Source: Rachycentron canadum (Eukaryota; Chordata; Actinopteri; Carangiformes; Rachycentridae). Taken from it: DNA of 64,000 nt. The position numbers were made by a program, and so were the translations under genes. Shown here one piece after another: positions 52,301 to 58,333 of the stretch. How positions within the stretch are numbered: the stretch's first letter is position 1; each line of letters starts with the position of its first letter. The DNA is taken from NCBI GenBank assembly GCA_038496675.1, contig CM076649.1:18344337-18408336 (forward strand), in the 5' to 3' direction. The notes under the pieces are model-generated. The model was not told the origin of the DNA, ran no database searches, and worked only from the letters and a program-made list of their open reading frames with translations.

Positions 52301-53314
52301 CATTTTGTAATGTAAAGTATGTTGTCAATATCCAGTCAATAGTCAGTGTCGACCATATTCAGTGCTGCTTTTCCCCTGCAAATTAAAGAAAGCTTACGTT
52401 AGCTTTGTTACCTATCGGTTAATAGGTGGAGATCATTGTTTTACTTCTACAAACATATTTGTAGAAGTAGTTTGTGTGTTTAGATTTAGATTGTTAAGCT
52501 AATTCCTTCATTGGCGTTGAGGCCTTTGGGGAAGGCAGTCAGGGATCTCCACCGTTCTCTGTGCTCTGATGTTTGCAACAGCGTGACAAGGGCTTAGCAA
52601 TGTTAAAGTTTAGTGAGGTGTAAATCTGCTCTTAATAATCACTCGTTATAATTAGTCTCAGTTACAATTTAACAACAACGGGCGCAGCTGACTCCTGACT
52701 GGCAGGGCGCTCAAAGGCAGTATTGAGAAGGTTAGTTAATTATGAGCCGAATCAAATAAAAGTATTTAATAGTCTCACAGTTAAAGTGCAGTGAAATTAC
52801 ACAGCCACAGAATCTGCAGCCTCAACATCAGCACTAGTTACATGTCTCATTCAGTATCTCAGTTCTCTTCTTGTCATTACTTTGTCAGATGCATTGATGG
52901 CTGTATGGCATAGCGATTAATATTGTCTCAACATGTGCATCTGTGTGATTATTGGTTCAGCCAGAGGTAAACACTAATGCCAATCACACAGGCTCATCGT
53001 ACAGCCAGTGATTGCTCAAGCCTGCAAACCCCATTCCTTTCCAATAAGCCATAGAGTGAAGCCATGAGTGAAATGAGGTGATTCTAAATCCACTGTGCCT
53101 CTCTCACAGCGACAACGACGAGAAGCCACTGAAGGGCAGCCAACACTCGCTGAGCAGAGAGATCAAAGCGGGGGACAGCGGGGACAGTCTGGTGGACTAT
53201 GGCGACGAGGACGCTCAGTTCAACGAGGACGGCTCTTTTATCGGCGAGTACGCGGGGCGAAAGGAGAAGAGGGTGTCTGCCGAGATCAAAGCCACCGTTC
53301 AGACCCCGGCATGA
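25249..53314 (+). CDS. chl1: CHL1-type L1-family neural cell adhesion molecule (29 coding exons, whole span)
   Basis: Type I membrane adhesion protein that acts at the neuronal surface in neurite growth, axon guidance and synaptic function. Splicing all 29 exons gives 3858 nt (1285 aa plus stop); without the three small cassettes it is 1242 aa, against about 1208-1224 for mammalian CHL1. Approximate domains: signal peptide 1-27, Ig1 40-130, Ig2 135-229, Ig3 245-338, Ig4 342-429, Ig5 433-521, Ig6 525-619, FN1 621-716, FN2 720-815, FN3 820-922, FN4 926-1022, linker 1023-1060, FN5 1060-1148, membrane span 1163-1184, cytoplasmic tail 1185-1285. CHL1 is preferred over L1CAM, NrCAM and neurofascin because of the DYCCFAAFPR stretch in Ig2, the GWFIGLMCAIALL span, the KEKEDLHPD tail segment and the absence of an RSLE exon. 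These comparisons use recalled family sequences, not a search. Whether this is the chl1a or chl1b copy is unresolved. Confidence 0.96.
25349..27991 (+). other. chl1: chl1 intron 1
   Basis: GT-AG intron of 2643 bp. AT-rich, with an AT tract near 27364. I see no further exon. A 61-codon minus-strand frame at 26506-26691 is unrecognised. First introns of this family often carry regulatory elements, but none can be identified here. Confidence 0.7.
27992..28100 (+). CDS. chl1: chl1 exon 2: first half of Ig1
   Basis: Residues 34-69. Contains the PTI..QSPSSLIAFPFDESF strand and the first Ig1 cysteine (C61) in VTCEAKGNPEP, a stretch nearly identical across L1-family proteins. Acceptor TTGCCCAG, donor GTGAGT; ends in phase 2. 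Confidence 0.95.
28325..28515 (+). CDS. chl1: chl1 exon 3: second half of Ig1
   Basis: Residues 70-133. Carries the Ig tryptophan (W73) in FRWTKNGQEF and the second cysteine (C114) in YRCYASNKLGTA, then EIEFIVP leading into Ig2. Phase 2 in, phase 1 out, donor GTGAGT. A GT microsatellite starts 16 bases downstream. Confidence 0.96.
28532..28551. repeat. (GT)10 microsatellite in intron 3
   Basis: Uninterrupted GT run directly after the exon 3 donor. Close enough that its length could modulate donor use, though nothing shows that it does. Confidence 0.95.
28552..29122 (+). other. chl1: chl1 intron 3, remainder
   Basis: Noncoding; an A-rich stretch lies near 28930-28950. No other feature seen. 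Confidence 0.7.
29123..29245 (+). CDS. chl1: chl1 exon 4: first half of Ig2
   Basis: Residues 134-174. VPKFPKE opens Ig2, C158 is the first cysteine (LRCDPPKGIPP), and QIYWM supplies the core tryptophan. VPKFPKE and PPKG.PPL.IYWM are strongly CHL1-like. Phase 1 to 1, donor GTGAGT. Confidence 0.96.
29491..29622 (+). repeat. dispersed repeat fragment, 'AGTATTTGCATCCTTTACC' type
   Basis: Contains GTAAGTATTTGCATCC, AAAATACTCTGG, ACTTGCAGTACAAGCAATTA and TTTAAAGTATCAAAGTA, phrases typical of a widespread fish repeat built from 'aagtactt'-like motifs. Named from memory. Related fragments occur at 30781-30900 and 32541-32662. Confidence 0.55.
30781..30900 (+). repeat. dispersed repeat fragment related to 32541-32662
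   Basis: Shares AATAT.TCCCTCTGA.ATGT, GTAGAAGT.CAAAG and a CAAGTAAA..GCACTTAAGTATAGTACTTGAG tail with the intron 8 copy and with fish repeats I recall. Confidence 0.65.
30998..31168 (+). CDS. chl1: chl1 exon 5: second half of Ig2
   Basis: Residues 175-231. HIEQDERVSMGLNGDLYF is followed by the double cysteine in DYCCFAAFPRIRTIVQK (C208 closes Ig2). The CCFAAFPR sequence separates CHL1 from L1CAM, NrCAM and neurofascin and is the strongest identifier in the gene. Phase 1 to 1, donor GTAGGT. Confidence 0.97.
31452..31478 (+). CDS. chl1: chl1 exon 6: 27-nt cassette between Ig2 and Ig3
   Basis: Nine residues (about 232-240, KKSDTNPKI) between a TTTCAG acceptor and a GTAAGT donor. Phase 1 on both sides, so skipping it keeps the frame. 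It sits where mammalian CHL1 has the alternatively spliced Ig2-Ig3 linker exon. Its coding status rests on position, phase and splice sites, as the peptide is too short to match. Confidence 0.78.
31658..31769 (+). CDS. chl1: chl1 exon 7: start of Ig3
   Basis: Residues 241-277. ANAILERRPSFLTPSG leads into VKGQDLKLECIAEG with the first Ig3 cysteine (C273). Acceptor CCCTTAG; phase 1 in, phase 2 out, donor GTGAGT. Confidence 0.95.
31950..32131 (+). CDS. chl1: chl1 exon 8: remainder of Ig3
   Basis: Residues 278-338. PTPQVQWVKMG has the core tryptophan (W285), and EQEDSGKYMCKAKNALG has the tyrosine corner and second cysteine (C320). Phase 2 in, 1 out. Confidence 0.96.
32132..33273 (+). other. chl1: chl1 intron 8
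   Basis: 1142-bp AT-rich intron containing the repeat fragment at 32541-32662. No other feature seen. Confidence 0.7.
32541..32662 (+). repeat. dispersed repeat fragment ('AGTAGAATATTTCCCTCTGAAATGTA' type)
   Basis: Contains AGAATATTTCCCTCTGAAAT, GGAGTAGAAGTGCAAAGT and AAAGTACATCAAAATTGTAC, closely matching a very common percomorph repeat recalled from memory. Shares phrases with 30781-30900. Confidence 0.75.
33274..33405 (+). CDS. chl1: chl1 exon 9: first half of Ig4
   Basis: Residues 339-382. EPPEWVFEP opens Ig4, C362 lies in IKCSATGTPQP, and ITWRVNGIPL gives the core tryptophan. TWRVNG parallels KWRVNG in mammalian CHL1. Phase 1 to 1; the donor GTCAGT is slightly non-consensus. Confidence 0.95.
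33406..34709 (+). other. chl1: chl1 intron 9
   Basis: 1304 bp, AT-rich. Nothing recognisable; the 93-codon frame at 33689-33970 lacks family resemblance. Confidence 0.7.
34710..34850 (+). CDS. chl1: chl1 exon 10: second half of Ig4
   Basis: Residues 383-429. HNAKVSDSAVYQCEASNRHG supplies the closing cysteine (C411). The following LLSNANI parallels ILANANI of human CHL1. Phase 1 to 1, donor GTAAGT. Confidence 0.96.
34851..35801 (+). other. chl1: chl1 intron 10
   Basis: 951 bp. Contains an A-rich tract at about 35225-35262 and a T run near 35460-35473. No exon seen. Confidence 0.7.
35802..35913 (+). CDS. chl1: chl1 exon 11: first half of Ig5
   Basis: Residues 430-466. ILTKEGEDYSAVEGK leads to C455 in MMHCKVFSSP. 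This parallels IQTKDGENYATVVG and LHCEFFASP of human CHL1. Phase 1 in, 2 out; the Ig tryptophan codon (TGG) is split across the junction to exon 12. Confidence 0.95.
36202..36368 (+). CDS. chl1: chl1 exon 12: second half of Ig5
   Basis: Residues 467-522. W467 and SKDDSSESVEG are followed by RFTVHDNGSLEIYSVEKDD and C504 in YTCLAKNTEG. Phase 2 in, 1 out. The following intron is only 80 bp. Confidence 0.96.
36449..36614 (+). CDS. chl1: chl1 exon 13: first half of Ig6
   Basis: Residues 523-577. DPTRIEVAPEDQ leads to C546 in LSCLAEYD and LLWEKDDEEIALNYTENS. The acceptor (CTATGAAAG) has a weak pyrimidine tract, but the frame and homology fix it. The DGEA motif of mammalian CHL1 and the RGD of L1 are both absent. 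Phase 1 in, 2 out, donor GTGGGA. Confidence 0.95.
36744..36868 (+). CDS. chl1: chl1 exon 14: second half of Ig6
   Basis: Residues 578-619. RYLAEDGILQIINVSHRDQG is followed by C601 in VYTCVARTPVD, closing the sixth Ig domain. Phase 2 in, 1 out. Separated from exon 13 by a 129-bp intron with no in-frame stop. Confidence 0.96.
36869..37211 (+). other. chl1: chl1 intron 14 (Ig6-FN1 boundary)
   Basis: 343 bp, no feature seen. Marks the change from Ig to FN3 domains. Confidence 0.7.
37212..37313 (+). CDS. chl1: chl1 exon 15: first half of FN1
   Basis: Residues 620-653. DVPDAPESLVLSEHKSKSVKLKW is the classic FN3 A-B strand pattern and parallels DVPDPPENLHLSE of human CHL1. Includes an N-glycosylation sequon (HNSS). 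Phase 1 to 1. Confidence 0.96.
37559..37756 (+). CDS. chl1: chl1 exon 16: second half of FN1
   Basis: Residues 654-719. EFIIGYEESQWEPGNWKEL is followed by DYRFRVSGVNAVGRSPPSEP, the FN3 tyrosine corner and G strand. Phase 1 to 1. The donor GTCTGA is weak, but the frame continues correctly into exon 17. Confidence 0.95.
37973..38043 (+). CDS. chl1: chl1 exon 17: start of FN2
   Basis: Residues 720-743. PDKNPENIKIEGHLPHEMDIIWE parallels the PDRNPQNIRV...EMIIKWE of human CHL1. Phase 1 in, 0 out, donor GTAAGT. Confidence 0.95.
38044..39202 (+). other. chl1: chl1 intron 17
   Basis: 1159 bp, noncoding, nothing recognisable. Confidence 0.7.
39203..39425 (+). CDS. chl1: chl1 exon 18: remainder of FN2
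   Basis: Residues 744-817. IEHNGPGLEYKVSYRR and PYEIKIQARNHQGWGPEP are FN3 C-F strands, and GYSGED ends the domain as in human CHL1. Phase 0 in, 1 out. Confidence 0.96.
39426..40539 (+). other. chl1: chl1 intron 18
   Basis: 1114 bp, noncoding, nothing recognisable. Confidence 0.7.
40540..40655 (+). CDS. chl1: chl1 exon 19: first half of FN3 repeat 3
   Basis: Residues 818-856. PSAAPDDVAVEVMNSSVVKVSW is followed by HKDKLHGHLGGYR. Contains the sequon NSS. Phase 1 in, 0 out. The reading frame stays open into intron 19, but that intron is 247 bp, so retention would shift the frame. Confidence 0.95.
40903..41107 (+). CDS. chl1: chl1 exon 20: second half of FN3 repeat 3
   Basis: Residues 857-924. 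INWWRLRRLVDSKKSHGDKH is a basic loop after the conserved NWW; PFSEYSLIVMTFNGRGNGPGS gives strands F-G; it ends at NFKTPEG. RLRR at residues 861-864 fits a proprotein-convertase consensus, a position where L1 and NrCAM also carry basic cleavage sites. Phase 0 in, 1 out. Confidence 0.96.
41240..41362 (+). CDS. chl1: chl1 exon 21: first half of FN4
   Basis: Residues 925-965. VPEKNPVFRVTDVQKNTVSLVW and PNGILTGYLLEYQL follow the LNGNLTGYLLQYQ pattern of human CHL1. Phase 1 to 1, donor GTATGT. Confidence 0.96.
41363..44264 (+). other. chl1: chl1 intron 21
   Basis: 2902 bp, the largest intron in the gene. No exon or repeat family recognised. The ORFs here are short and lack splice-compatible partners. 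Confidence 0.7.
44265..44444 (+). CDS. chl1: chl1 exon 22: second half of FN4
   Basis: Residues 966-1025. INDTEDTG opens it. LRDLEPVSKYKFYLRSCTTVGCG closely follows LSNLNATTKYKFYLRACTSQGCG of human CHL1. Phase 1 to 1, donor GTGAGT. Confidence 0.96.
44445..45557 (+). other. chl1: chl1 intron 22
   Basis: 1113 bp ending in a long CT/T-rich tract (about 45499-45553), a strong acceptor for the small cassette that follows. Nothing else seen. Confidence 0.7.
45558..45587 (+). CDS. chl1: chl1 exon 23: candidate 30-nt cassette
   Basis: Ten residues (about 1026-1035, TSALVPTVGL) between a very strong pyrimidine tract ending ATTGCAG and a GTATGT donor. Phase 1 at both ends, so inclusion is optional for the frame. 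Mammalian CHL1 has no obvious equivalent that I recall. Support is splice signals, phase and location only. Confidence 0.6.
45588..46435 (+). other. chl1: chl1 intron 23
   Basis: 848 bp, with a C-rich tract at about 46348-46384 shortly before the exon 24 acceptor. No other feature seen. Confidence 0.65.
46436..46507 (+). CDS. chl1: chl1 exon 24: Pro/Ser/Thr-rich cassette
   Basis: 24 residues (about 1036-1059) containing SASPSPPSTPKPPVTKPT. Acceptor TGTCTTTCTTTTCAG, donor GTAGAG, length 72 nt, phase 1 on both sides. The composition suggests an extended, probably O-glycosylated stalk between FN4 and FN5. Neurofascin has a mucin-like PAT segment at the same place in its domain order, but I recall none in mammalian CHL1. 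Likely alternatively spliced. Confidence 0.72.
46508..48737 (+). other. chl1: chl1 intron 24
   Basis: 2230 bp, with a dispersed repeat at 47900-48122. It ends in a pyrimidine-rich tract before exon 25. No further exon seen. Confidence 0.7.
47900..48122. repeat. dispersed repeat, 'GATTATTGACTAATCG' type
   Basis: GATTATTGACTAATCGTTTA, GGTTCCATTTTCC, AAATGTGAGGATT and the end AATAATTATTAGCCGTAGCC are recognisable phrases of the fish element whose other copy here is 17321-17548. Family named from memory. Confidence 0.6.
48738..48845 (+). CDS. chl1: chl1 exon 25: first half of FN5-like domain
   Basis: Residues 1060-1095. SALTNVSSAVSNSSANISWISGGEHAEFYIAYMNN shows an FN3 B-C strand pattern with several N-glycosylation sequons (NVS, NSS, NIS). 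108 nt, phase 1 to 1, donor GTAAGA. Confidence 0.94.
49017..49178 (+). CDS. chl1: chl1 exon 26: second half of FN5-like domain
   Basis: Residues 1096-1149. GHWKISGALNTSQTFHIIDGL is followed by PGTEYTVRLIPN and a final EAVIRTRSK, parallel to the AEHIVRLMTKNW...VIETRG end of human CHL1. 162 nt, phase 1 to 1. Confidence 0.95.
49179..49536 (+). other. chl1: chl1 intron 26
   Basis: 358 bp, no feature seen. Confidence 0.7.
49537..49668 (+). CDS. chl1: chl1 exon 27: membrane span
   Basis: Residues 1150-1193. ISTQGWFIGLMCAIALL continues into a hydrophobic run to FVN (about 1163-1184), then basic NRNKGGKYS. The segment is almost identical to mammalian CHL1. KGGKYS is the family's juxtamembrane ERM-binding region, and C1182 is at the position of a reported CHL1 palmitoylation site. 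132 nt, phase 1 to 1. Confidence 0.97.
49669..50618 (+). other. chl1: chl1 intron 27
   Basis: 950 bp, AT-rich in its second half. Nothing recognisable. Confidence 0.7.
50619..50691 (+). CDS. chl1: chl1 exon 28: proximal cytoplasmic tail with HPD motif
   Basis: Residues 1194-1217. VKEKEDLHPDVESQGMNDDTFCEY. HPD (1201-1203) is the tripeptide reported to let CHL1 bind Hsc70 in mammals. C1215 replaces the glycine of the mammalian FGEY. Phase 1 in, 2 out, donor GTAAGC. Joining directly to exon 29 gives EYSDNDEK, so no RSLE endocytosis exon is used. Confidence 0.96.
50831..50891 (+). CDS. chl1: candidate alternative chl1 last exon (short tail)
   Basis: A long pyrimidine tract (50788-50821) ends in GAAAAG. 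Splicing exon 28 to 50831 would read RQPNMHQVHVEPYTSSVHNV and then TGA at 50889-50891. This replaces the FIGEY-bearing tail. The frame is open for only 20 codons, which has a sizeable chance probability, and I found no convincing poly(A) signal just downstream. Speculative. Confidence 0.2.
51571..51609. repeat. (TAA)n microsatellite
   Basis: Uninterrupted apart from one ATATTAAT variation. Confidence 0.95.
53110..53314 (+). CDS. chl1: chl1 exon 29: distal cytoplasmic tail with FIGEY ankyrin motif, stop
   Basis: Residues 1218-1285, then TGA at 53312-53314. SDNDEKPLKGS is followed by DSLVDYGDED and EDGSFIGEYAG. FIGxY (F1261-Y1265) is the L1-family ankyrin-binding motif; phosphorylation of its tyrosine releases ankyrin. 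Mammalian CHL1 has FIGAY, L1 has FIGQY, and this protein has glutamate. The tail after FIGEY (RKEKRVSAEIKATVQTPA) is divergent. Confidence 0.97.
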
Positions 53315-53830
53315 GGAGCGGAACCACCATCCATCCTCCCCTGGAAACCGTTTTCATTAAACCTGCTGGGAGGGAACAAACGAAAGAGGAAACAGACATT
53401 ATCCATACCGAGCACACGTGTTGTGTCAAATGTAATGCGTCATTGCCAACTGCACACTGCCATTCTCATTTTATGAAGCTCTGTTTTGTCAAGTTGCAAC
53501 AGAATGACTATTACTAAATACTGTGTATATATAGTGTATATTCTATGTGTGGAGTGACTTTTTTTTATAATTGTTATTACGCAAAACATTTAGAGGGCTT
53601 GGATTTTCTTTTTTCTCTTTCCATTACTTCAGCTGCAGTACTATTTGTACAAATGTTAGGAAAATTTCACTCCCCATTGCACATGGTTACATGCAGCTTC
53701 GTCACCTTGTAGCAGACCACACACGAGTGGGGATATCAAGCTGATATTTTTCAACTGGAGCAAATATTACTGACCTTTTATATTTGAAATTGATTCATTA
53801 AATATGATGTAAGATGTGTATAAAGGTTGC
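53315..53830 (+). other. chl1: chl1 3' UTR (proximal)
   Basis: Noncoding sequence following the stop. ATTAAA at 53797-53802 is followed by a GT-rich stretch (GATGTAAGATGTGTATAAAG), a plausible cleavage and polyadenylation site. Mammalian CHL1 3' UTRs are several kilobases long, so longer forms running into the repeat-bearing DNA downstream are possible. Confidence 0.6.
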
Positions 53831-54299
53831 TTATTAACTTATTTTTCTCAGTGGTTTTATACCTGACAAAATAACAAGGAAATTTACATATCATTTCATA
53901 TTGTAAACATTGATGATTGACCCTTAAGTCTCCCTATGATGCTAGAAAAAGATATAATTTAGTTGTTATGCCTTGTTAATGAACGTTTAGATCCATTGAA
54001 CAGTATAAATTACGTATAAATTATCTTCAAAACGTGTTATCCATCACAGGTTACATTATTTTCCTTATTATACAGTGATGAGAACTTGTCGTGTAAATCA
54101 CTTTTTCACATTTTTATCAAAATCTTCAGAACATTTTCAATGAAAACCACAAGTAAAATTACATTTTATTCCAGTCTAAATCATTTCACAATCTTTTCAA
54201 TACTACAAGCCATCAACAGCTGGTACACGAGTAAAGTTTCTCTCAGATTTACCCCTTAATGAGGTTTCAGTTTTGTAAGTGGCCACATGGGCTTCACAG
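53831..54299 (+). other. AT-rich DNA downstream of chl1
   Basis: No ORF or recognised repeat. May be a distal 3' UTR. Confidence 0.5.
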
Positions 54300-54465
54300 G
54301 AATAGTTTGACATTTTGGGAAATACAATTATTTGCATTACTACTGAGAGTTAAATCAGAAGGTTCATACCAGTCTTAAGTCTTTAGTTGGTTAGCTTAGC
54401 TTAGCTTAGTTGGTACTGGGACATAGCTTGTCTGGCTTTGTTCAAGGGTAATGGACGAAAATCAA
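54300..54465 (+). repeat. percomorph dispersed repeat, GGTTAGCTTAGCTTAGC type, forward
   Basis: TAGTTTGACATTTTGGGAAA, GAGAGTTAAATCAGAAGGTT, GGTTAGCTTAGCTTAGC and GTCTGGCTTTGTTCAAGGGT follow, in order, the start and middle of a very common percomorph element recalled from memory. Confidence 0.85.
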
Positions 54466-54544
54466 AGTATAAATAAACAATTCATGGCAAAAAAAATAGC
54501 CCCATAAAATTAGGAAGGAAGCTCTGTTTTCACTAATTTGAAAC

Positions 54545-54615
54545 AGGTTAAACAAATAAAATCTGATGTGTAATCAGTGAGCTTTAAAGGTAGTGGTAGG
54601 TGGATTTTTGTATTT
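54545..54615 (-). repeat. same repeat family, inverted fragment
   Basis: GTGTAATCAGTGAGCTTTAA and GTAGTGGTAGGTGGATTTTT are the reverse complement of the element's 'AAAATCCACCTACCAGCACCTCTAAAGCTCACTAATTA' region in diverged form. Together with 54300-54465 this makes an inverted pair. Confidence 0.75.
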
Positions 54616-56180
54616 CAAGATAAAACCAGATGACGTGATAAAACAACAGCTAAGATAGCTGTTGCTTTATATTATGTATACAGACCTGAGAGTGTCACTG
54701 ATCTGCTCATTACGAGAAAGCACGGAAGCATATTTCCCAGGAAGTCACACTACGCCTTTAAAGGGGATACTTTAAAATATTGGCAGACTTCTGCAGAGAC
54801 TAAAGTAAAGATTGTAGCAGCAGAAGCCAAGATATCCTGACTTTAAGCCCTTAGCATCGGTTAGGCTCCAGAAAAACTTGATGAGACTTTTCCCATAATG
54901 CAACTCGATAACATCTTTCCAGCTCCTTGGATTGTGAAGCGGACTTTGCGGTCATAAATCTGTGGTCTCCAAGTCCAGACTGAGATAACCCCGTGAAAAG
55001 ACTACGTCCTCATCGGGGTTATTTCTCAGAGCAGACTTCAGAGCCACAGACGACCATTGTATTTGTAGGCTGTGTATTCCCCTGTCTGATCAGTACATGG
55101 ATTTTGAGGTGTGAAGTTGGTGGAGCGCCCCTTTAAGAAGAAACTACATTGAACCTATACTGTTACTTTCAATATACTATTCTGCCATTCAAAACAATCA
55201 ATGTGCTGTTCAGGATTACCATTAGAACAACTGTGATCAGAACAATCGCAGTGTTTTGTAAAACTTCAGCCATTGCATGGTAAGAATGTTAATTGGTGTT
55301 TTTTGATGTCATTAAATTGCTTTACTTTCCTACACTCTGGTCGTGACCTGACTGCCTGTTTGGCCACAGCCATCAATGATGGAGCATTATTAATATACTT
55401 GATACCTGCAGTGCTGTATGGGGAGGCACCACAGGTGAATACATGAGTGACTGAATCTCTGCCTTTATCTCCAGTCAGCAGTAAAATCTGAGCCGAGAGA
55501 CAGCCGTACCGAGAGAAACGCTGTGAATAAAATGGCAGATGTTTGACAGATTGTTCCCATTTGCAGTGTGACTTTAACAAATGTCGCGCCAGGGTCAAGT
55601 CTCTGTCTGAGTTGAGCATCTTGTTTGATTACTTTGACTGCAGGAGAGAATCATGAGAAATCAAAGGAGTGGGCTCAGACAGGCGCTGGATCAAGGAGCG
55701 GGAGCTGTAATCATGTCTGATGGTTGATAGTAGGGAGTGGAGAGTGTCACTGTGAGGGTTCTCACTGCATGCGTGGGTCACATCTGCCTCAAATACTCTC
55801 TCATCACTCAGTCGGGTTTGCTTTAGCTGGTGCAGTCACAGGCTTCAGCTTTCACGTGTATGACCTTCAGGTGTTGAAAGTGGACCCTCTGATAGCTGCA
55901 CTGGAGATTCTCAACAATGTGGACAGCGACGTGTCGAGGCACGTGTAATCAGTGTTGGGGAAACTACTTACAGAGCATAATACTCCAACAAAATAATGGC
56001 TCCTCCCTGATGAGCTGCACGCACAGCTAGAGAAACACACTTTGGAGCTTCTTAGAGAAAAGATCAAAAGACAATATGATGATTGAAAACAAAAAAACAA
56101 CACAAAATTTAAGAATTTGTCGATATTGTAACACAACACTTAAGGTTCATTATGAATTTTCCAGTCACTGCAATAATTTA
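54616..56180. other. noncoding flank, probably partly repeat-derived
   Basis: Contains GTGAAGTTGGTGGAGCGCCC near 55107-55130, which looks like a repeat phrase. The 117-codon minus frame at 55266-55619 has no recognisable domain. No gene supported. Confidence 0.5.
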
Positions 56181-56184
56181 TTCT

Positions 56185-56310
56185 GTCTGAATATAAAGAT
56201 GGATGACAGCGACAGCTCACCAAAAGTGCAACCAAAACCTCCTGATCGACCAATGGTAGCTGTTGGCAGTTTAGGTCTTAAACCCCACCCCCTCCACGTC
56301 TAAATAAAAA
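56185..56310 (+). repeat. dispersed repeat fragment (ATGACAGCGACAGCTC type)
   Basis: GATGACAGCGACAGCTCACC, AACCAAAACCTCCTGATCGA and AACCCCACCCCCTCCACGTC resemble fish repeat phrases I recall. No second copy in the window, so this is tentative. Confidence 0.4.
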
Positions 56311-56616
56311 AATCAATCTTCACATCAAGTACATTCTTCCCAAGGATTATTTTCTGTAATGGATTGTACTTGTGTAACACTTTTCTTGTCTTATTGCTCA
56401 CATATACAATGCTTTCCTACCACACACACATTCACACACTGATGTTACATCAGGGGCAGTTTGGGTTTCAGTATCTTATCAGAGGCCGTTTCCAAATACA
56501 GGACAGAAAAGCCCGGAATCGAACCCCCGACTCCAGTTTTGTGGTTGACCGACTATTGATTTAATCAGCTCTGATGAGATCTTATTAGTTTGGTTGTAAT
56601 AAGGTATTTGATGCTA

Positions 56617-56640
56617 TAAAAAAAAAAAGGGGGGGGGGGT
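56617..56640. repeat. A/G homopolymer run
   Basis: About ten A followed by about ten G. Low complexity, and its length may be miscalled. Confidence 0.9.
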
Positions 56641-56850
56641 GACATCATGATTGACAACTGTGATTAGAGTTTGGTAGGTTTATGGGCGGGAACTCGATAC
56701 TGCATCTCCACCTTCCGATCGCCACCTGTCCAAGATGGCAGCGCCCACATCTGACATATTTTGGTTTGGTTGTAGCGCAGAGGGAGGAAGTGGAGAGGCA
56801 TCGTTCGTCTATATAGAAACTCATTTTTCTGTCCATACCGGGGCTGAGGT
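56637..56850. repeat. dispersed repeat with GC-rich core
   Basis: GACATCATGATTGACAACTG, GGTTTATGGGCGGGAACTCG and TGTCCAAGATGGCAGCGCCC are typical phrases of nonautonomous fish DNA elements. It shares short motifs (CATGATTGACA, AAGATGGC) with 59836-60270 but is not clearly the same family. Confidence 0.5.
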
Positions 56851-58333
56851 CACTTAGAGAACAACTCAAAATACTCAGCTGAAGCTAATGCAGGGCTTAA
56901 AAATAATCAAATTAGGTTGCATTTTACCTCACGCCTTTAGAAAAGGTAGCATAAGCTTTTTACCATGGGTATCAAAACCTCTTCTGCTGAAGTACTATTA
57001 TTAGTATTTCAATGAAAAGAGTTGTCACTATAATAGTCTTTTTTTTTCCTTTTGGAATCTGCACAGATGTGCTCTTAAAAGTCCTTCAAATGGAAATACA
57101 AACTGGCTTCAGCAGCACCGGCAGCTGTGTTGCTTCTATCGCCGCCGTAAAACAGTTAGTAGAGTTCTTCTTTGTCTGATGTTTTTTTTGACAGCTGGCA
57201 AGCAGATTTTTCAGGCATCACTGTCACTTTCCGGCAGGTGAGCATCATTAAACTGAGTGAACAGCGCTGTCGTTCAGGTTTATTAGTCGCAAACTGATCC
57301 GATCCGTTCACCTATCGCCAATAAGAATTTAATGGTGCTCACATACAACTCTGAACACAGAGATGAGACATCTGGGATTGTTCTAGGTGTCGTGAGTCCC
57401 CCCAAAAAAAAATTTAATAGTTATAGTAGTAGTTTAATAGTTTTCACTATTTACAACCAAACTGTCCGAGTTTTCATGGTTAAAATAGCATTTATTTTCA
57501 AGTTGTTTTTCTTATTACAGAGGCATTTATCATGTCCAGCTCACTATTACATAATGTGCCATGCATCTTAACAACACATTGGTTTGTACATGTGTCAATT
57601 ATCCAGTGTGTCATTGTCAGGGCTGTTGCTAACCTGTGAGTCATGGGAAATGCCGGCGGCTCCTCATGACACAGCCTGTCAGGTGGCTAACAGTTCGCTG
57701 TCATGCTCCTGCCCACTCCTGCAACGCGCCCGGCAACAATAACGCTGCGTGCGTGGCGTTCATGGTGTCGGTGCGCACTGGCTGATACGGTCGGTGGGTC
57801 TATTGAGTGACAATAGAGTGCTTTGAGTGCTTCGTGCAAATAGCCACGCAAACGGCCCAGCAGGTATTAAGAGCTGAAAAATCACAACCAGCTTTGTTTT
57901 AGTGCTCATAGATATTATAGTTTCAAGTTTCTAGCATGATAGTATCCCTGGATACAGCTGCAGTGCAATTCACATGTTCGGAGATTTGAGATATTTTAAT
58001 CTTTGAACTTCTTCTCATCACGTGTCACATGCAGCATTGCGGTTCCACTTATGGTTACACTGCGAAACTGGTCAAGGACTGTGGAAAGTTGAACAACACA
58101 AGTTTTCAGGGGCAGGAGAAGAAAAAACAGAAAACCTTTCAACCATGTGCAGGGTGAGTATAAGATTGAAATGTTCTGATTCAAACATCAGTTGCTGATT
58201 ACATGATGATATATTATATTATATCCATTTTAAATGTGTTTACAGTTATTTGGTTTTTTTTAGATCCTTAGCTTTCTTTGTTTTATGAGGCAGTTTTTTT
58301 TCCCAGCCTCTCACGTTATTGACTGGCCTTGTT
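56851..58333. other. noncoding flank
   Basis: No gene supported. A comparatively GC-rich stretch at about 57640-57790 carries no ORF or splice pattern that I recognise; it could be a regulatory element. Confidence 0.45.

Larger units (their letters stand above)
50692..53109 (+). other. chl1: chl1 intron 28
   Basis: 2418 bp. Holds a TAA microsatellite near 51571 and, close to its 5' end, an acceptor-like site followed by a short in-frame ORF (50831-50891) that may be an alternative last exon. Otherwise nothing recognisable. Confidence 0.7.

Noticed and set aside
25249..53314. Identification as l1cam, nrcam or neurofascin
   Set aside because: Ig2 CCFAAFPR, the membrane span and the KEKEDLHPD tail fit CHL1, and no RSLE exon is found between exons 28 and 29.
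55266..55619. 117-codon minus-strand ORF downstream of chl1
   Set aside because: No recognisable domain, no splice context, and it lies in repeat-rich DNA.
56341..56600. Possible tRNA-derived repeat or gene near 56510 (GGAATCGAACCCCCGACTCC)
   Set aside because: The phrase resembles a tRNA T-arm on the minus strand (GGTTCGAKTCC-like), but I could not fold a full cloverleaf or place an A box confidently, so no RNA gene or SINE is claimed.
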